Assembly (NCBI GenBank): GCA_026706935.1
Contig: JAPOXV010000018.1
Coordinates: 620,001-684,000 of the forward strand
Length of the DNA stretch: 64,000 nucleotides
Direction of reading: 5' to 3'
Source: Gammaproteobacteria bacterium
GTDB taxonomy: Bacteria > Pseudomonadota > Gammaproteobacteria > Pseudomonadales > Azotimanducaceae
Made by a program: the position numbers and the translations under genes
The notes under the pieces: generated by a model
Database searches by the model: none
What the model saw: only the letters and a program-made list of their open reading frames with translations
What the model was told of the DNA's origin: nothing
In this document: positions 6,876 through 15,599 of the stretch, piece by piece
How the letters are laid out: each line of letters begins with the position of its first letter
Position numbering within the stretch: position 1 is the stretch's first letter

Positions 6876-9509
6876 CTACACGCTCTTCACGCCCTTCCGC
6901 TTTGAGGAAGCCTTACGTTTCTTTGGCGTAGGTTTGACAGCATCCCATGCGCCATTTCTGTAATAAGCGCGCCAACCGGTATCCCTCTCGTTCTTCATTG
7001 ACGTGAGGTAATGCTCGCGTGATTTGCGCGCAAAATTCACGAATGTGTCGTTGCCTTTCTCGTCTTCCAAAGGTGCACTAAGCATGTAGCTAAATTTCGG
7101 GTCGAGCTCGTTCGCGTGCGAAATGAGCTCTTTAATCCGAGGCTTCCGCATGACTCGTACCTTCGGGTATTTACTCGCACCAAGAAAAATCCCTGCACTG
7201 CCCTCACGAAGCACAAAATAGTCTTCTTCCTCTGGGACTTCCAGCTCTTCCATATGAATCGGCGGCGCTGCAACTTCGCCTGACTTCAAGATCTTTCTCG
7301 TGTTCCCACATGATTCATTTGTGCAACCATAGAACTGACCGAAACGACCCGTTCGCCATTCCATGTCTTGGCCGCATTTGTCACACTCGATCGTAGGCTT
7401 ATCAGATCCTGGCAGAGCAAAATCACCGAGTTCAATCTCGTACCCCGTGCAAGTCGCAGCATTACCGCAGATATGGAGCTTGTGCGTTTCGCTAATCACG
7501 AAGCTGTCCATTGCACTGCCGCAGATTTCACAGTGCCGTTTCGCTAATAGAAGCCGACTCTCGTTTTCGTCGGATTCGACTTCATCATCAGACAGAGGTT
7601 TGTCCGCGACTTGATCTGCGACCAAATCGACAGTATTCCGACACCGATCCTTCGCAGGTAGTGAATATCCAGAACATCCAAGAAATGTTCCCGTACTAGC
7701 GACACGTATCGTCATCGGTCGACCGCACTGATTGCAAGGAATCTCGGTTTCGATGGGCGAGTTTGGCGGCATCACATCTCCAGCCGCGTCTAGCTGTACG
7801 ATAAAGTCGTCGTGGTATTCATTGAGAAGGTCCAGCCAACGCTTCTCACCCATCGCGACTTCATCTAAGCGTTTTTCCATTTCCGCCGTGAACTCGTAGC
7901 TTAGGAGATCATTGAAGCACTTGACGAGACGGTCCGTAACCACTTCAGCGATGCGTTCCGCATAAAACCGTCGCCCGCGCACACTTACATAGCCACGGTC
8001 TTTAATAAGTGAAATAATGGATGAGTACGTACTCGGTCTGCCAATTCCTCGACGCTCGAGTTCACGTACCAAAGCAGCTTCACTGTAACGCGCAGGTGGC
8101 TTGGTGAAGTGTTGCTTCTTCTCGAGCCGCACGAGTTTCAGAACTTCGCCTTCTTGATATTGAGGTAGATCGGGTACCGCGTCGTCAGACCTCAATGCCG
8201 CAGAGACTCGAGTATGACCGTCGAACAATGTTCGTCGACCCGATAAACGTAGCTCGTATTTATCAGCCTTTACACTGATCGTCGTGTTCTCATATCTAGC
8301 CGGCGTCATTTGAGAAGCTACAAATCGTCGCCAAATCAACTCATAGAGACGAGTAGCAGCTTCGCGATCCTGTTTTGACATTCGTTGTGACGTCAACGAT
8401 GCTGTTGCATCGTTTGGTTCGGTGTCTACGTCACTTGGTCGAATCGCCTCGTGTGCTTCCTGTGCGTTCGACTTACTAGCATATTGGTTTGGTTCCGAGG
8501 GTAGATATTCCTCACCAAACTTACGACCGATGAGGCTTGTCGCACTCTCTCTCGCAGTCTCCGATACATTGGTTGAGTCGGTTCGCATGTACGTGATCAA
8601 CCCGGCTTCGTAAAGTCGCTGAGCCAACATCATGGTGCGAGCCACGGGAAACCTGAAGCGACTTGAAGCAGCTTGCTGAAGCGTCGAAGTAATGAACGGC
8701 GCACTCGGTCGCGATTCACTATTGCGTTTCGTGATCGATGCAACCGTAGTACGCGACTCTTCGATAACCTTTAGTACGGTATCAGCCGCTCCCTCCGAGT
8801 TCACCTCAAGGTCTTCGTCGTTCTCCTTTATTACCTGGAATCGCCGCGACTCGTCATCGCCTTCTCGCTGTAAGTCTGCGAAGATGTCCCAATATTCCTT
8901 CGGATTGAATGCGCGAATCTCACGTTCTCGCTCAACCACGAGGCGCACAGCGACGCTCTGGACGCGACCTGCAGACAGACCGCGAGCTATCTTTTGATAG
9001 AGCAGTGGAGTAAGTTTGTAACCAACGACTCTATCCAGAAATCGCCTTGCTTGTTGTGCATTCACGCGATTCTCATCGATGTGTGCACGTTCGGAGAACG
9101 CTCTATGAATTGCGGATTCCGTAATTTCGTTGAATACGACTCTTACAAAACGTTCGTCCTCTCCACCAATAACCTCTTTTAAATGCCATGCAATGGCTTC
9201 GCCTTCTCTATCGAGGTCCGTCGCTAAGAAAACTAGCGCGGCGTTTTTGGCCTCCTGCCGAAGATTTTCCACGACCTTCTGTTTATCGGGCAGAAGTTGG
9301 TAATTCGCTTTCCAGTTTTTATCAGGTTCAAGGTTTAATCCGCTTTTTGGCAAATCCCGAACGTGACCATAACTGGACACTACCTTGAATGTTTCCGGCT
9401 CACTGTTGGGCGATTGATCGGTGTCTTCAGCCGAGCTGAAATTCTTCAAGTACCTTTCAATGGACTTGATCTTGCCAGGCGACTCAACTATTACTAGGTT
9501 CTTTGGCAT
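6876..9509 (-). CDS. topA: DNA topoisomerase I (type IA)
   Basis: This enzyme relaxes negative supercoils through a transient 5'-phosphotyrosine. The 877-residue protein has an N-terminal Toprim domain (NLVIVESPGK with Glu9; ATDLDREGEA at about 97-105), the cleavage domain with the catalytic tyrosine in GLITYMRTDS (Tyr307), and RRGIGRPSTYSSII. The C-terminus carries three topoisomerase zinc ribbons (CNQCGRPM, CEICGSAM, CDKCGQDM), although the second Cys pair of some is altered. A lysine-rich tail (PKKRKASSKRKG) ends the protein. Length is standard for gammaproteobacteria. It is transcribed alone, convergent to lexA. Confidence 0.97.
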   Translation of the reverse strand: MPKNLVIVESPGKIKSIERYLKNFSSAEDTDQSPNSEPETFKVVSSYGHVRDLPKSGLNLEPDKNWKANYQLLPDKQKVVENLRQEAKNAALVFLATDLDREGEAIAWHLKEVIGGEDERFVRVVFNEITESAIHRAFSERAHIDENRVNAQQARRFLDRVVGYKLTPLLYQKIARGLSAGRVQSVAVRLVVEREREIRAFNPKEYWDIFADLQREGDDESRRFQVIKENDEDLEVNSEGAADTVLKVIEESRTTVASITKRNSESRPSAPFITSTLQQAASSRFRFPVARTMMLAQRLYEAGLITYMRTDSTNVSETARESATSLIGRKFGEEYLPSEPNQYASKSNAQEAHEAIRPSDVDTEPNDATASLTSQRMSKQDREAATRLYELIWRRFVASQMTPARYENTTISVKADKYELRLSGRRTLFDGHTRVSAALRSDDAVPDLPQYQEGEVLKLVRLEKKQHFTKPPARYSEAALVRELERRGIGRPSTYSSIISLIKDRGYVSVRGRRFYAERIAEVVTDRLVKCFNDLLSYEFTAEMEKRLDEVAMGEKRWLDLLNEYHDDFIVQLDAAGDVMPPNSPIETEIPCNQCGRPMTIRVASTGTFLGCSGYSLPAKDRCRNTVDLVADQVADKPLSDDEVESDENESRLLLAKRHCEICGSAMDSFVISETHKLHICGNAATCTGYEIELGDFALPGSDKPTIECDKCGQDMEWRTGRFGQFYGCTNESCGNTRKILKSGEVAAPPIHMEELEVPEEEDYFVLREGSAGIFLGASKYPKVRVMRKPRIKELISHANELDPKFSYMLSAPLEDEKGNDTFVNFARKSREHYLTSMKNERDTGWRAYYRNGAWDAVKPTPKKRKASSKRKGVKSV

Positions 9510-9611
9510 CCGTGTTAAAAACTACGCTCGAAATATCGTCTCAATTTAAAAATGATTCTCTTGACTGGAAAGGAACACGCGCGATTTTAGAACTAATGAA
9601 GCGATGTGACA

Positions 9612-10187
9612 TTATTTTTCGAAATCGTCTTCTACGCTCGCCTCGCTCGTCACAACATTTAAGTCCCGCAACGATTTAAGGGACACAGTAAGGTTTCGTA
9701 GGAATTTACCCTCTTCGACCGCGCTCTTCGATTCAGTACCGATCCAACTAACGCCAGCATCGTGACTCACGACACTCCTACACAGTTGTGGCATGTCTGC
9801 TATGTTTGATGCGACTGACCCCCAGTAGTTTGCGTCGGTCAGTTGCACGCCCGAAAGCTGATCCTCTCGCAAGAGCCAGCCTGGAATTGGCAACTGAGAC
9901 TTCCTGTAGCGCACGAGTTGCCATCGCGGAGGATTCTCGGGCGGGTTCCTGTAGCTTAAGTCGTAGACCACACAAAGATCTTCGCGCTGTCGGACCTTCC
10001 CACCTGACGTCACACGATCTTCGGCGTCCGCGTCTAAATCAGGAATCGTCCTAGATGAAGTGAAGATCCCTTGTTTTCGGGCTTCCAACCGCAACTGACT
10101 GACGCGTCGTTGAAACTTTGATGGGAGAACATAAGCAACACCACCAAACGCCACCAGCAACAACAACGCGATGATCAGCCAATCCAA
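9612..10187 (-). CDS. Membrane-anchored protein of unknown function
   Basis: A 191-residue protein with one N-terminal transmembrane helix (DWLIIALLLLVAFGGVAYVL, residues 2-21), then a charged region and a folded C-terminal domain including a tryptophan-rich PRWQLVRYRKSQLPIPGWLL stretch. I do not recognise the family. It lies just upstream of topA on the same strand (102-bp gap), so it may be co-transcribed with it. The frame is clean and the base composition matches its neighbours. It is probably an inner-membrane protein with a cytoplasmic or periplasmic domain; the topology was not resolved. Confidence 0.65.
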   Translation of the reverse strand: MDWLIIALLLLVAFGGVAYVLPSKFQRRVSQLRLEARKQGIFTSSRTIPDLDADAEDRVTSGGKVRQREDLCVVYDLSYRNPPENPPRWQLVRYRKSQLPIPGWLLREDQLSGVQLTDANYWGSVASNIADMPQLCRSVVSHDAGVSWIGTESKSAVEEGKFLRNLTVSLKSLRDLNVVTSEASVEDDFEK

Positions 10188-10384
10188 TTTCCTCTACCTG
10201 CCCTATTTTCGATCTCAGTTCGACATTGATTCTAACAGTGAAGCGCTTATTCGATGACTATCGTCGTTTGCACTCTAACACCGGATTCTCGTGCGTAAGT
10301 CACCCTTTCGCATTGTCAACGGAACCAATTTCGTGGCTACTAATCCAAATCTAAAATAGCGTAAATAGTGAGTACTTCGTCGTC

Positions 10385-10837
10385 ATGAGCCTTTACTCTC
10401 GAGTGCTTGTTGCGGTTGATCTTACTGAGGACTGCAAACTCGTCGCAGATCGGGCAAGTGAGATCGCTGAGGTCAGTAAAGCGGATCTTCACCTTATTCA
10501 CGTGATCGAACCAATCACTTTGTCGTACGGTGGCGATATTCCGATGGACGTCTCCGCGGTACAGGAGTCCATTACAGACCAAACGGAGGCCTATATAGCG
10601 ACGTTCGCGTCCGCATATGGAATCCCATTCGATCACCAGCACCTTGTATATGGTCGACCTGAGCGAGAGATACACCGATTCGCGATGGAGAACGACGTAG
10701 ACTGTATAGTCGTTGGTTCTCATGGTCGACACGGCTTAGCGTTACTTTTCGGTTCGACGGCAAACGGTGTCCTACACGGAGCACCGTGTGACATCATCGC
10801 AGTTCGCGTCGGCGTTATCACGGACGAGAACGAATAG
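10385..10837 (+). CDS. Universal stress protein (UspA family)
   Basis: A 150-residue single-domain Usp. It starts with the usual YSRVLVAVDLTEDC strand and acidic residue. It ends with the ATP-binding signature G-x2-G-x9-G-(S/T) in VVGSHGRHGLALLFGSTANGVL, which places it in the nucleotide-binding UspA/MJ0577 group. The linker HLIHVIEP is also typical. Such proteins are cytoplasmic dimers induced under stress, with no defined reaction. It stands alone between the divergent membrane protein gene and slt. No regulator site was identified in the 197-bp upstream gap. Confidence 0.93.
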   Translation: MSLYSRVLVAVDLTEDCKLVADRASEIAEVSKADLHLIHVIEPITLSYGGDIPMDVSAVQESITDQTEAYIATFASAYGIPFDHQHLVYGRPEREIHRFAMENDVDCIVVGSHGRHGLALLFGSTANGVLHGAPCDIIAVRVGVITDENE

Positions 10838-11084
10838 ACAAAGCTAACTTCAGCGGGAGCGTAAAAAGAGTACCGTCTGACACCACTCCGACTCGACGTT
10901 CAAAATGAGCAGTTTATGACTAGACTCAACCAATACGCTGCAACGAGAATTGCGGGCCGGCGTGAGTACATTCAGATAACCAACCGTCTTCCAATCGTCT
11001 AACAAACGCTTCTCACCGTTTAAAATCGTCTAGCATGCGTCGCCGGAACTGACGCTCGTTACCTGAGCAAGACAGAGTACATGG

Positions 11085-13112
11085 ATGTCTCGGAATCTTC
11101 GCTTCTACTTTAAGCTTTTACGCCAAAGGCAATCGGCTTACCGAGGTCGTTTCGCTAGTCTCACGTCTAGCACACGGGAAAAAGCGATCGGAACCGTAAA
11201 AAACAAGCATGTTCGCAGACGTTTTGCGGTTGCGCTCTTGGCGCTTTCCATGCTCACAGGTGCTGGAGTTGCTGCCGGTTGGTATGAAGATCGTGCGCTA
11301 TACAAGCGAGCCGTAACCGCTCTCCGCGCAAACAATATCAACCAGTTTGAGAAACACGTTGCGGAGCTCGGGGACTACCCGTTGGTGCCCTACCTTCATT
11401 ACCTTCGTGCGCTGACTCGGTTAAGTCGCACGAACACAGCAGAAGCGATCGCGTATCGCGATGCCATGGGCGAATACACCTTTGGCGATCGATTCATGGC
11501 GCAGTGGTTGAAAGTTCAAGCCGCACGAGGTCGATGGCGCGACTACGTTGAACACTACCAACCAACGAGTGATATCGTCGCCCAATGTCGCTACGCGCTC
11601 GCATTGATCCGTACGGGGGACAGGCAGACTGCATACGCCCTGCTTCCGCAGCTCTGGAACGTCGGGGAAAGTCAAGATGAATCGTGTGACCCCGCCTTCG
11701 AGATTTGGATCCGCGACGGCGGGATTTCGTCCGAGCTCGCCTGGGAACGCATGAAAAAAGCGTTGGATGCTAGGCAGTATTCGCTAAGTCGCTACATCAT
11801 GCGATTTATGTCCGCCGATGTGAAGCGTAGCGCCGAGTTGATGTATGCAGCGCGTCGGAATCCCCGCATCGTAGCGAACGTCAGCCAATTCCCGAATGAC
11901 CACTGGGGCAACGATGCGCTCCTATATGGTCTGAGTAGCCTCGCACGAACAGACTCAACTCGAGCGTTCTCGTTGTGGAAGCAACACGGTGAATCCAGAG
12001 CGTTCGATGAATTTCAGACGACATCGTCCGTTAGTGACTTGTATTTGTGGCTTGCACTCGAAGGGCATGTCGGCTTACCGCGCCGATCCGGAATCTCGAC
12101 GAGGTCACTGGAACGTGTTATCCATAGTGCGGTATCCAAGAACGCATGGCAGGAAGCTGAGTTCTGGATGAACGAGCTTCCTGCAGCAGAACGTGCGAAA
12201 TATCAGTGGCGGTACTGGCAAGCCAGAACTGACAAAGCCCTTGGCAGAGAGTCTTGGAAGGGCGCACTCCAGTCACTCGCCCAAGAAAGAACCTACTACG
12301 GTTTTCTCGCAGCTCAAGACCTAGGGCTGCCAGTCAATCTGAATGAACAAAGTTATCGAGGGGACCGGGAAAACGAAGCGAAATTAGCTGCTAATCCGCA
12401 TGCACGGATGGTGTTGGAGTTCTTTGCTGTTGGCGAACCCGATAACGGGCGAAGGGAATGGCGAAAACTCGAGGAATCATTGACCGACGAAGAAAAAATG
12501 GTCATGATCAACTGGTTTAACGAATTTGGTTTGTCGAACGAGGCGATTTTTGCGGCGAATCGAGGCGAGATGCTCAATTTCCTCGAAGTACGTTTCCCGA
12601 CCCCATTTCTGAGCTACTTCAAGAAAGGCGCATTTGTGGCTGATGTGCCGTTGTCATTCCTGCTAGCTCTTTCTCGACAGGAGAGTGCGTTCGACCACCG
12701 CGCAATTTCTCGTGCAGGTGCACGGGGACTCATGCAATTGATGTTGCCGACCGCGCGAGCCACGGCTCGAAACCACGGTCTCGCTCGACCCAGTAATGAT
12801 TCACTGTTGGATCCACGGAGAAACATCGAAATCGGATCGCTACATATCGCTGAACTTGCATCCGAATTCGCAGATAACCGCATTTTGATCGCGGCGTCGT
12901 ATAACGCAGGGAAACACAGAACTTACGCATGGCTACGAGACTACAAGGTCCAAGACGCGCCGTCGTTCATTGAGATCATCCCATTCCGAGAAACACGTGA
13001 GTACGTAAAGGGAGTGCTCGCGTTTGCGGTCGTCTATGCGACACGAAATGGCGACAACGTACAACTCCTGAGTTCGAATGAACTGCAATTGCCAACCCAT
13101 TTATTCAATTGA
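11085..13112 (+). CDS. slt: Soluble lytic murein transglycosylase (Slt70-type)
   Basis: This periplasmic enzyme cleaves the MurNAc-GlcNAc bond to form 1,6-anhydro ends during wall turnover. The 675-residue protein has a basic N-terminus and a hydrophobic export segment at about residues 45-62, a long alpha-superhelical domain with TPR-like helices, and a C-terminal SLT domain. In the SLT domain the catalytic Glu533 lies in ALSRQESAFD, followed by SRAGARGLMQLMLPTA and the ASYNAGKHR motif. The N-terminus is about 40 residues longer than in typical Slt before the hydrophobic stretch, so the true start may lie downstream, but no good internal start was seen. It overlaps the TatD-family gene by four bases. 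Confidence 0.92.
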   Translation: MSRNLRFYFKLLRQRQSAYRGRFASLTSSTREKAIGTVKNKHVRRRFAVALLALSMLTGAGVAAGWYEDRALYKRAVTALRANNINQFEKHVAELGDYPLVPYLHYLRALTRLSRTNTAEAIAYRDAMGEYTFGDRFMAQWLKVQAARGRWRDYVEHYQPTSDIVAQCRYALALIRTGDRQTAYALLPQLWNVGESQDESCDPAFEIWIRDGGISSELAWERMKKALDARQYSLSRYIMRFMSADVKRSAELMYAARRNPRIVANVSQFPNDHWGNDALLYGLSSLARTDSTRAFSLWKQHGESRAFDEFQTTSSVSDLYLWLALEGHVGLPRRSGISTRSLERVIHSAVSKNAWQEAEFWMNELPAAERAKYQWRYWQARTDKALGRESWKGALQSLAQERTYYGFLAAQDLGLPVNLNEQSYRGDRENEAKLAANPHARMVLEFFAVGEPDNGRREWRKLEESLTDEEKMVMINWFNEFGLSNEAIFAANRGEMLNFLEVRFPTPFLSYFKKGAFVADVPLSFLLALSRQESAFDHRAISRAGARGLMQLMLPTARATARNHGLARPSNDSLLDPRRNIEIGSLHIAELASEFADNRILIAASYNAGKHRTYAWLRDYKVQDAPSFIEIIPFRETREYVKGVLAFAVVYATRNGDNVQLLSSNELQLPTHLFN

Positions 13113-13897
13113 TTGATATCGGGGCAAATCTCACCGATAAGTCGTTCCGAGGCGACTTGCAAGACGTCATAGAACGTGCGGTTCAGGGAGACCTCGAGTT
13201 CATCGTCGTTACGGGTACGGATGTCGCTAAGAGTCGTGAAGCGGCTTCAATCGCAACGCAATATCCAGACTATCTCGCGTACACCGCGGGCGTACATCCA
13301 CACCATGCGGACAAAGTAACAGACGGGTGGCTCGACTCGATCGTGGAACTGTCTGATCAAGGCGCCGCCGCAATTGGCGAGACAGGTCTCGACTACTTTC
13401 GCAACTTTTCCACACGTTCGAACCAACGCAGTATCTTTCAAGCTCAGCTTGAACTCGCTGCGAAATTAGAAATGCCAGTGTTTGTTCACGACCGTGACTC
13501 GAATGGTGAAGTTCTTGAGATGTTGCGCAAATTTGCTAGAACCGCCGTCGTTGTCCATTGCTTCACTGGCGACGGCGATCTCCTCGACGCATATCTAGAA
13601 ATCGGGTGCTACATCGGAATAACCGGCTGGATTTGCGACCCTCAACGAGGTACAGAACTAACAGAGATCGTCAACCGTATTCCAGACGATCGCCTCATGT
13701 TAGAAACAGATTCACCCTACTTAATGCCAAAGAACATCAGTCCAAAACCGACGACGCGTCGAAATGAACCTATGTACCTGAAGTACGTTAGAAAGAGGGT
13801 AGCAGAAGTGCGCGATCAGACTGAACGTCATATCGACCAAGTGACGACCAACAATGCTCGGAGGTTCTTTCGATTAGCTGAAAGTACGCATGAATAA
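13109..13897 (+). CDS. TatD family metal-dependent hydrolase/DNase
   Basis: A 262-residue TIM-barrel metalloenzyme of the TatD group, whose members act as 3'-5' exonucleases or D-Tyr-tRNA-type hydrolases. Metal-binding motifs seen in order are DIGANLT near the start (the usual HxH is replaced, as in the TatD subgroup), GVHPHHAD, GETGLDYFR (Glu), FVHDRD (His), VVHCFTGD (His) and LETDSPYL (Asp). The TTG start overlaps the slt stop by four bases, so translation is probably coupled. The MIDIGANLT beginning is identical in style to E. coli TatD and supports this start. The C-terminal VTTNNARRFF helix is complete. Confidence 0.92.
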   Translation: MIDIGANLTDKSFRGDLQDVIERAVQGDLEFIVVTGTDVAKSREAASIATQYPDYLAYTAGVHPHHADKVTDGWLDSIVELSDQGAAAIGETGLDYFRNFSTRSNQRSIFQAQLELAAKLEMPVFVHDRDSNGEVLEMLRKFARTAVVVHCFTGDGDLLDAYLEIGCYIGITGWICDPQRGTELTEIVNRIPDDRLMLETDSPYLMPKNISPKPTTRRNEPMYLKYVRKRVAEVRDQTERHIDQVTTNNARRFFRLAESTHE

Positions 13898-13935
13898 ACT
13901 ATTTGCACACGTCAAATAAACATTAGCAGGTCCAT

Positions 13936-14712
13936 ATGTCTCAATTTGAAACCATCACATACGAAGTCGAAGATACCCTTGCGACGGTCACTCTAAATCG
14001 ACCAGACAGTATGAATGGCATCACGAATCAGTTGATGCGAGAACTATGGGAGTGTCTCAGCGCTGCAGCCAACGACGCAAGTACGAGAGTATTGCTCTTT
14101 ACAGGCGCGGGTCGCGCGTTTTGCCCAGGTGTCGATTTGAAGGCATCGACGAGTGGTGCAACGCAAGAACCAAATCGAAAGGAATACTTCCACATCACGT
14201 CACTTCTGCATGAAATGCCTAAAGTCACTATCGCTGCAGTGAATGGCGCATGCGCAGGCGCAGGATTTGGGTGGGCGTGCGCATGTGATTTGCGCTACGC
14301 GAGTGAACGCGCTGTATTCAATTCTGCGTTCCTTGGCGTAGCCATTTCTGGCGATATGGCGGGTCCATGGTTGCTGCCTCGCATCGTTGGCGCAACCAAA
14401 GCCCGTGAACTGTTCTTTTCAAGTCAAAAGTTCCCGGCTGATGAAGCAGAACGCATCGGGCTCGTACTAAGGACGTTTCCCGAAGAGACCTTTCGCGACG
14501 ACGTGAAAGAACTCGCCGTGAATTTCTCAAAGATGGCACCTCTTGCAATTGGTGAGATGAAGCGAAACTTCGTCGACGCTGAGAAGATGCCGCTGAGAGA
14601 GTACATTGAACTTGAGACGGAGCGTCATACGCGAACGGGGGCGAGTAATGACTCGCGTGAGGCGATGCGTGCATTCGTTGAGAAACGCGAACCCGTATTT
14701 CACGGAAACTGA
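13936..14712 (+). CDS. Enoyl-CoA hydratase/isomerase family protein
   Basis: A 258-residue crotonase-fold protein. The CoA-binding and oxyanion-hole segments are read in GRAFCPGVDLKAST (about residues 58-71) and AAVNGACAGAGFGWACACDLRYA (about 98-120). The C-terminal helix with MKRNF is complete. The two hydratase glutamates are not clearly present: the position after GVAISGDMAG carries Gly/Asp rather than the usual E-P-G pattern, so it may be an isomerase or another crotonase activity. It is monocistronic, 38 bases after the TatD-family gene. It probably acts in fatty acid or related acyl-CoA breakdown together with the ETF genes further along. Confidence 0.88.
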   Translation: MSQFETITYEVEDTLATVTLNRPDSMNGITNQLMRELWECLSAAANDASTRVLLFTGAGRAFCPGVDLKASTSGATQEPNRKEYFHITSLLHEMPKVTIAAVNGACAGAGFGWACACDLRYASERAVFNSAFLGVAISGDMAGPWLLPRIVGATKARELFFSSQKFPADEAERIGLVLRTFPEETFRDDVKELAVNFSKMAPLAIGEMKRNFVDAEKMPLREYIELETERHTRTGASNDSREAMRAFVEKREPVFHGN

Positions 14713-14751
14713 CGCTTCAGTTCGATCGAGCCAGTTCAGGCGAGCCGACCG

Positions 14752-14994
14752 TTAGGTCGTCGAGAGAAGCTGCTTCGCTTCCTCTGCGCTGAAAGGCCAT
14801 GCTAATGTATTTCCGATGTACTCGAGAACGGGAATGTGCTCACCAAAACGTCTAAATAGCACATCATCCGTCGCCACGTCGACGGTAGTGACAATGACGC
14901 CTCGTAATGCGGTAGACTCGAGCAGCATACGCAGTGCTTCATCGCACAATGTACAGTCATCGGTGATGTATAGGATGCACTCTCGTCTCGGCAT
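14752..14994 (-). CDS. Glutaredoxin-like protein (DUF836/GlrX-like)
   Basis: An 80-residue thioredoxin-fold protein. It begins with a beta strand (CILYITDDC) leading directly into the redox motif CTLC (about residues 14-17). It has the cis-proline region IPVLEYIG and ends with a C-terminal helix (AEEAKQLL). This short form, with CxxC after YxxxxC/G, is common in gammaproteobacteria next to unrelated genes. It likely reduces disulfides in the cytoplasm; the partner is unknown. It is convergent with the enoyl-CoA hydratase gene and divergent from the acetyltransferase gene. Confidence 0.83.
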   Translation of the reverse strand: MPRRECILYITDDCTLCDEALRMLLESTALRGVIVTTVDVATDDVLFRRFGEHIPVLEYIGNTLAWPFSAEEAKQLLSTT

Positions 14995-15032
14995 GTCAAT
15001 CGCCTATTGTTCAATCGGTAGCGTCCTGTCTC

Positions 15033-15599
15033 GTGGACGCTCAGAAGGTGGGTGAATTAGAGCAACGCGTTCATATTCGACGCGTCGAATCACGTGATAA
15101 GCGCGAACTCCTCGCGTTGAATCAATCCAGCGTAAGCCTACACTCGCCTTGGATTACTACACCGTTAACGAGTCATTCGTTTCGAAGCTACTATCGCAGG
15201 ACGCTTCGAGATGATCACGAAGGGATTCTGTGTTGTCTAAACGACGATAACAAAATCGTTGGGGTATTCAATCTGAACGGCATTGTCCGCGGTTCATTTC
15301 AAAGTACCACCATCGGCTACTACTCGTCAGTCGAACATACTGGGAAGGGGTACATGACAGAAGGTCTAAAGCAAGTCTTGAGATTCGCTTTCGAAAATCT
15401 CGGATTACACCGCGTTGAAGCCAACATTCAACCGAATAACGATCCGTCCCGTAAACTGGTTCAACGCTGTGGATTTGTTCTAGAAGGATTTTCCGCGAAA
15501 TTCCTCTTCATCGACGGGCAATGGCGCGACCACGAACGTTGGGTCGCCTTTGACGAACGCGAAGCGCTACATCGAATCCCTTCATTGAAAGACCGATGA
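15033..15599 (+). CDS. GNAT N-acetyltransferase, RimJ/RimL type
   Basis: A 188-residue GNAT protein resembling RimJ, which acetylates the N-terminal alanine of ribosomal protein S5. It has IRRVESRDKREL at the start, the acetyl-CoA-binding V/IGYYSSVEHTGKGYMTEGL motif A (with G-K-G-Y), and the motif B segment LHRVEANIQPNNDPSRKLVQRCGF typical of the RimJ/RimL group. The start is a GTG at 15033; another in-frame GTG at 15048 lies nearer the conserved HIRRV start. It overlaps the S9 peptidase gene by four bases (ATGA), suggesting an operon of acetyltransferase, peptidase and ddl. Confidence 0.88.
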   Translation: MDAQKVGELEQRVHIRRVESRDKRELLALNQSSVSLHSPWITTPLTSHSFRSYYRRTLRDDHEGILCCLNDDNKIVGVFNLNGIVRGSFQSTTIGYYSSVEHTGKGYMTEGLKQVLRFAFENLGLHRVEANIQPNNDPSRKLVQRCGFVLEGFSAKFLFIDGQWRDHERWVAFDEREALHRIPSLKDR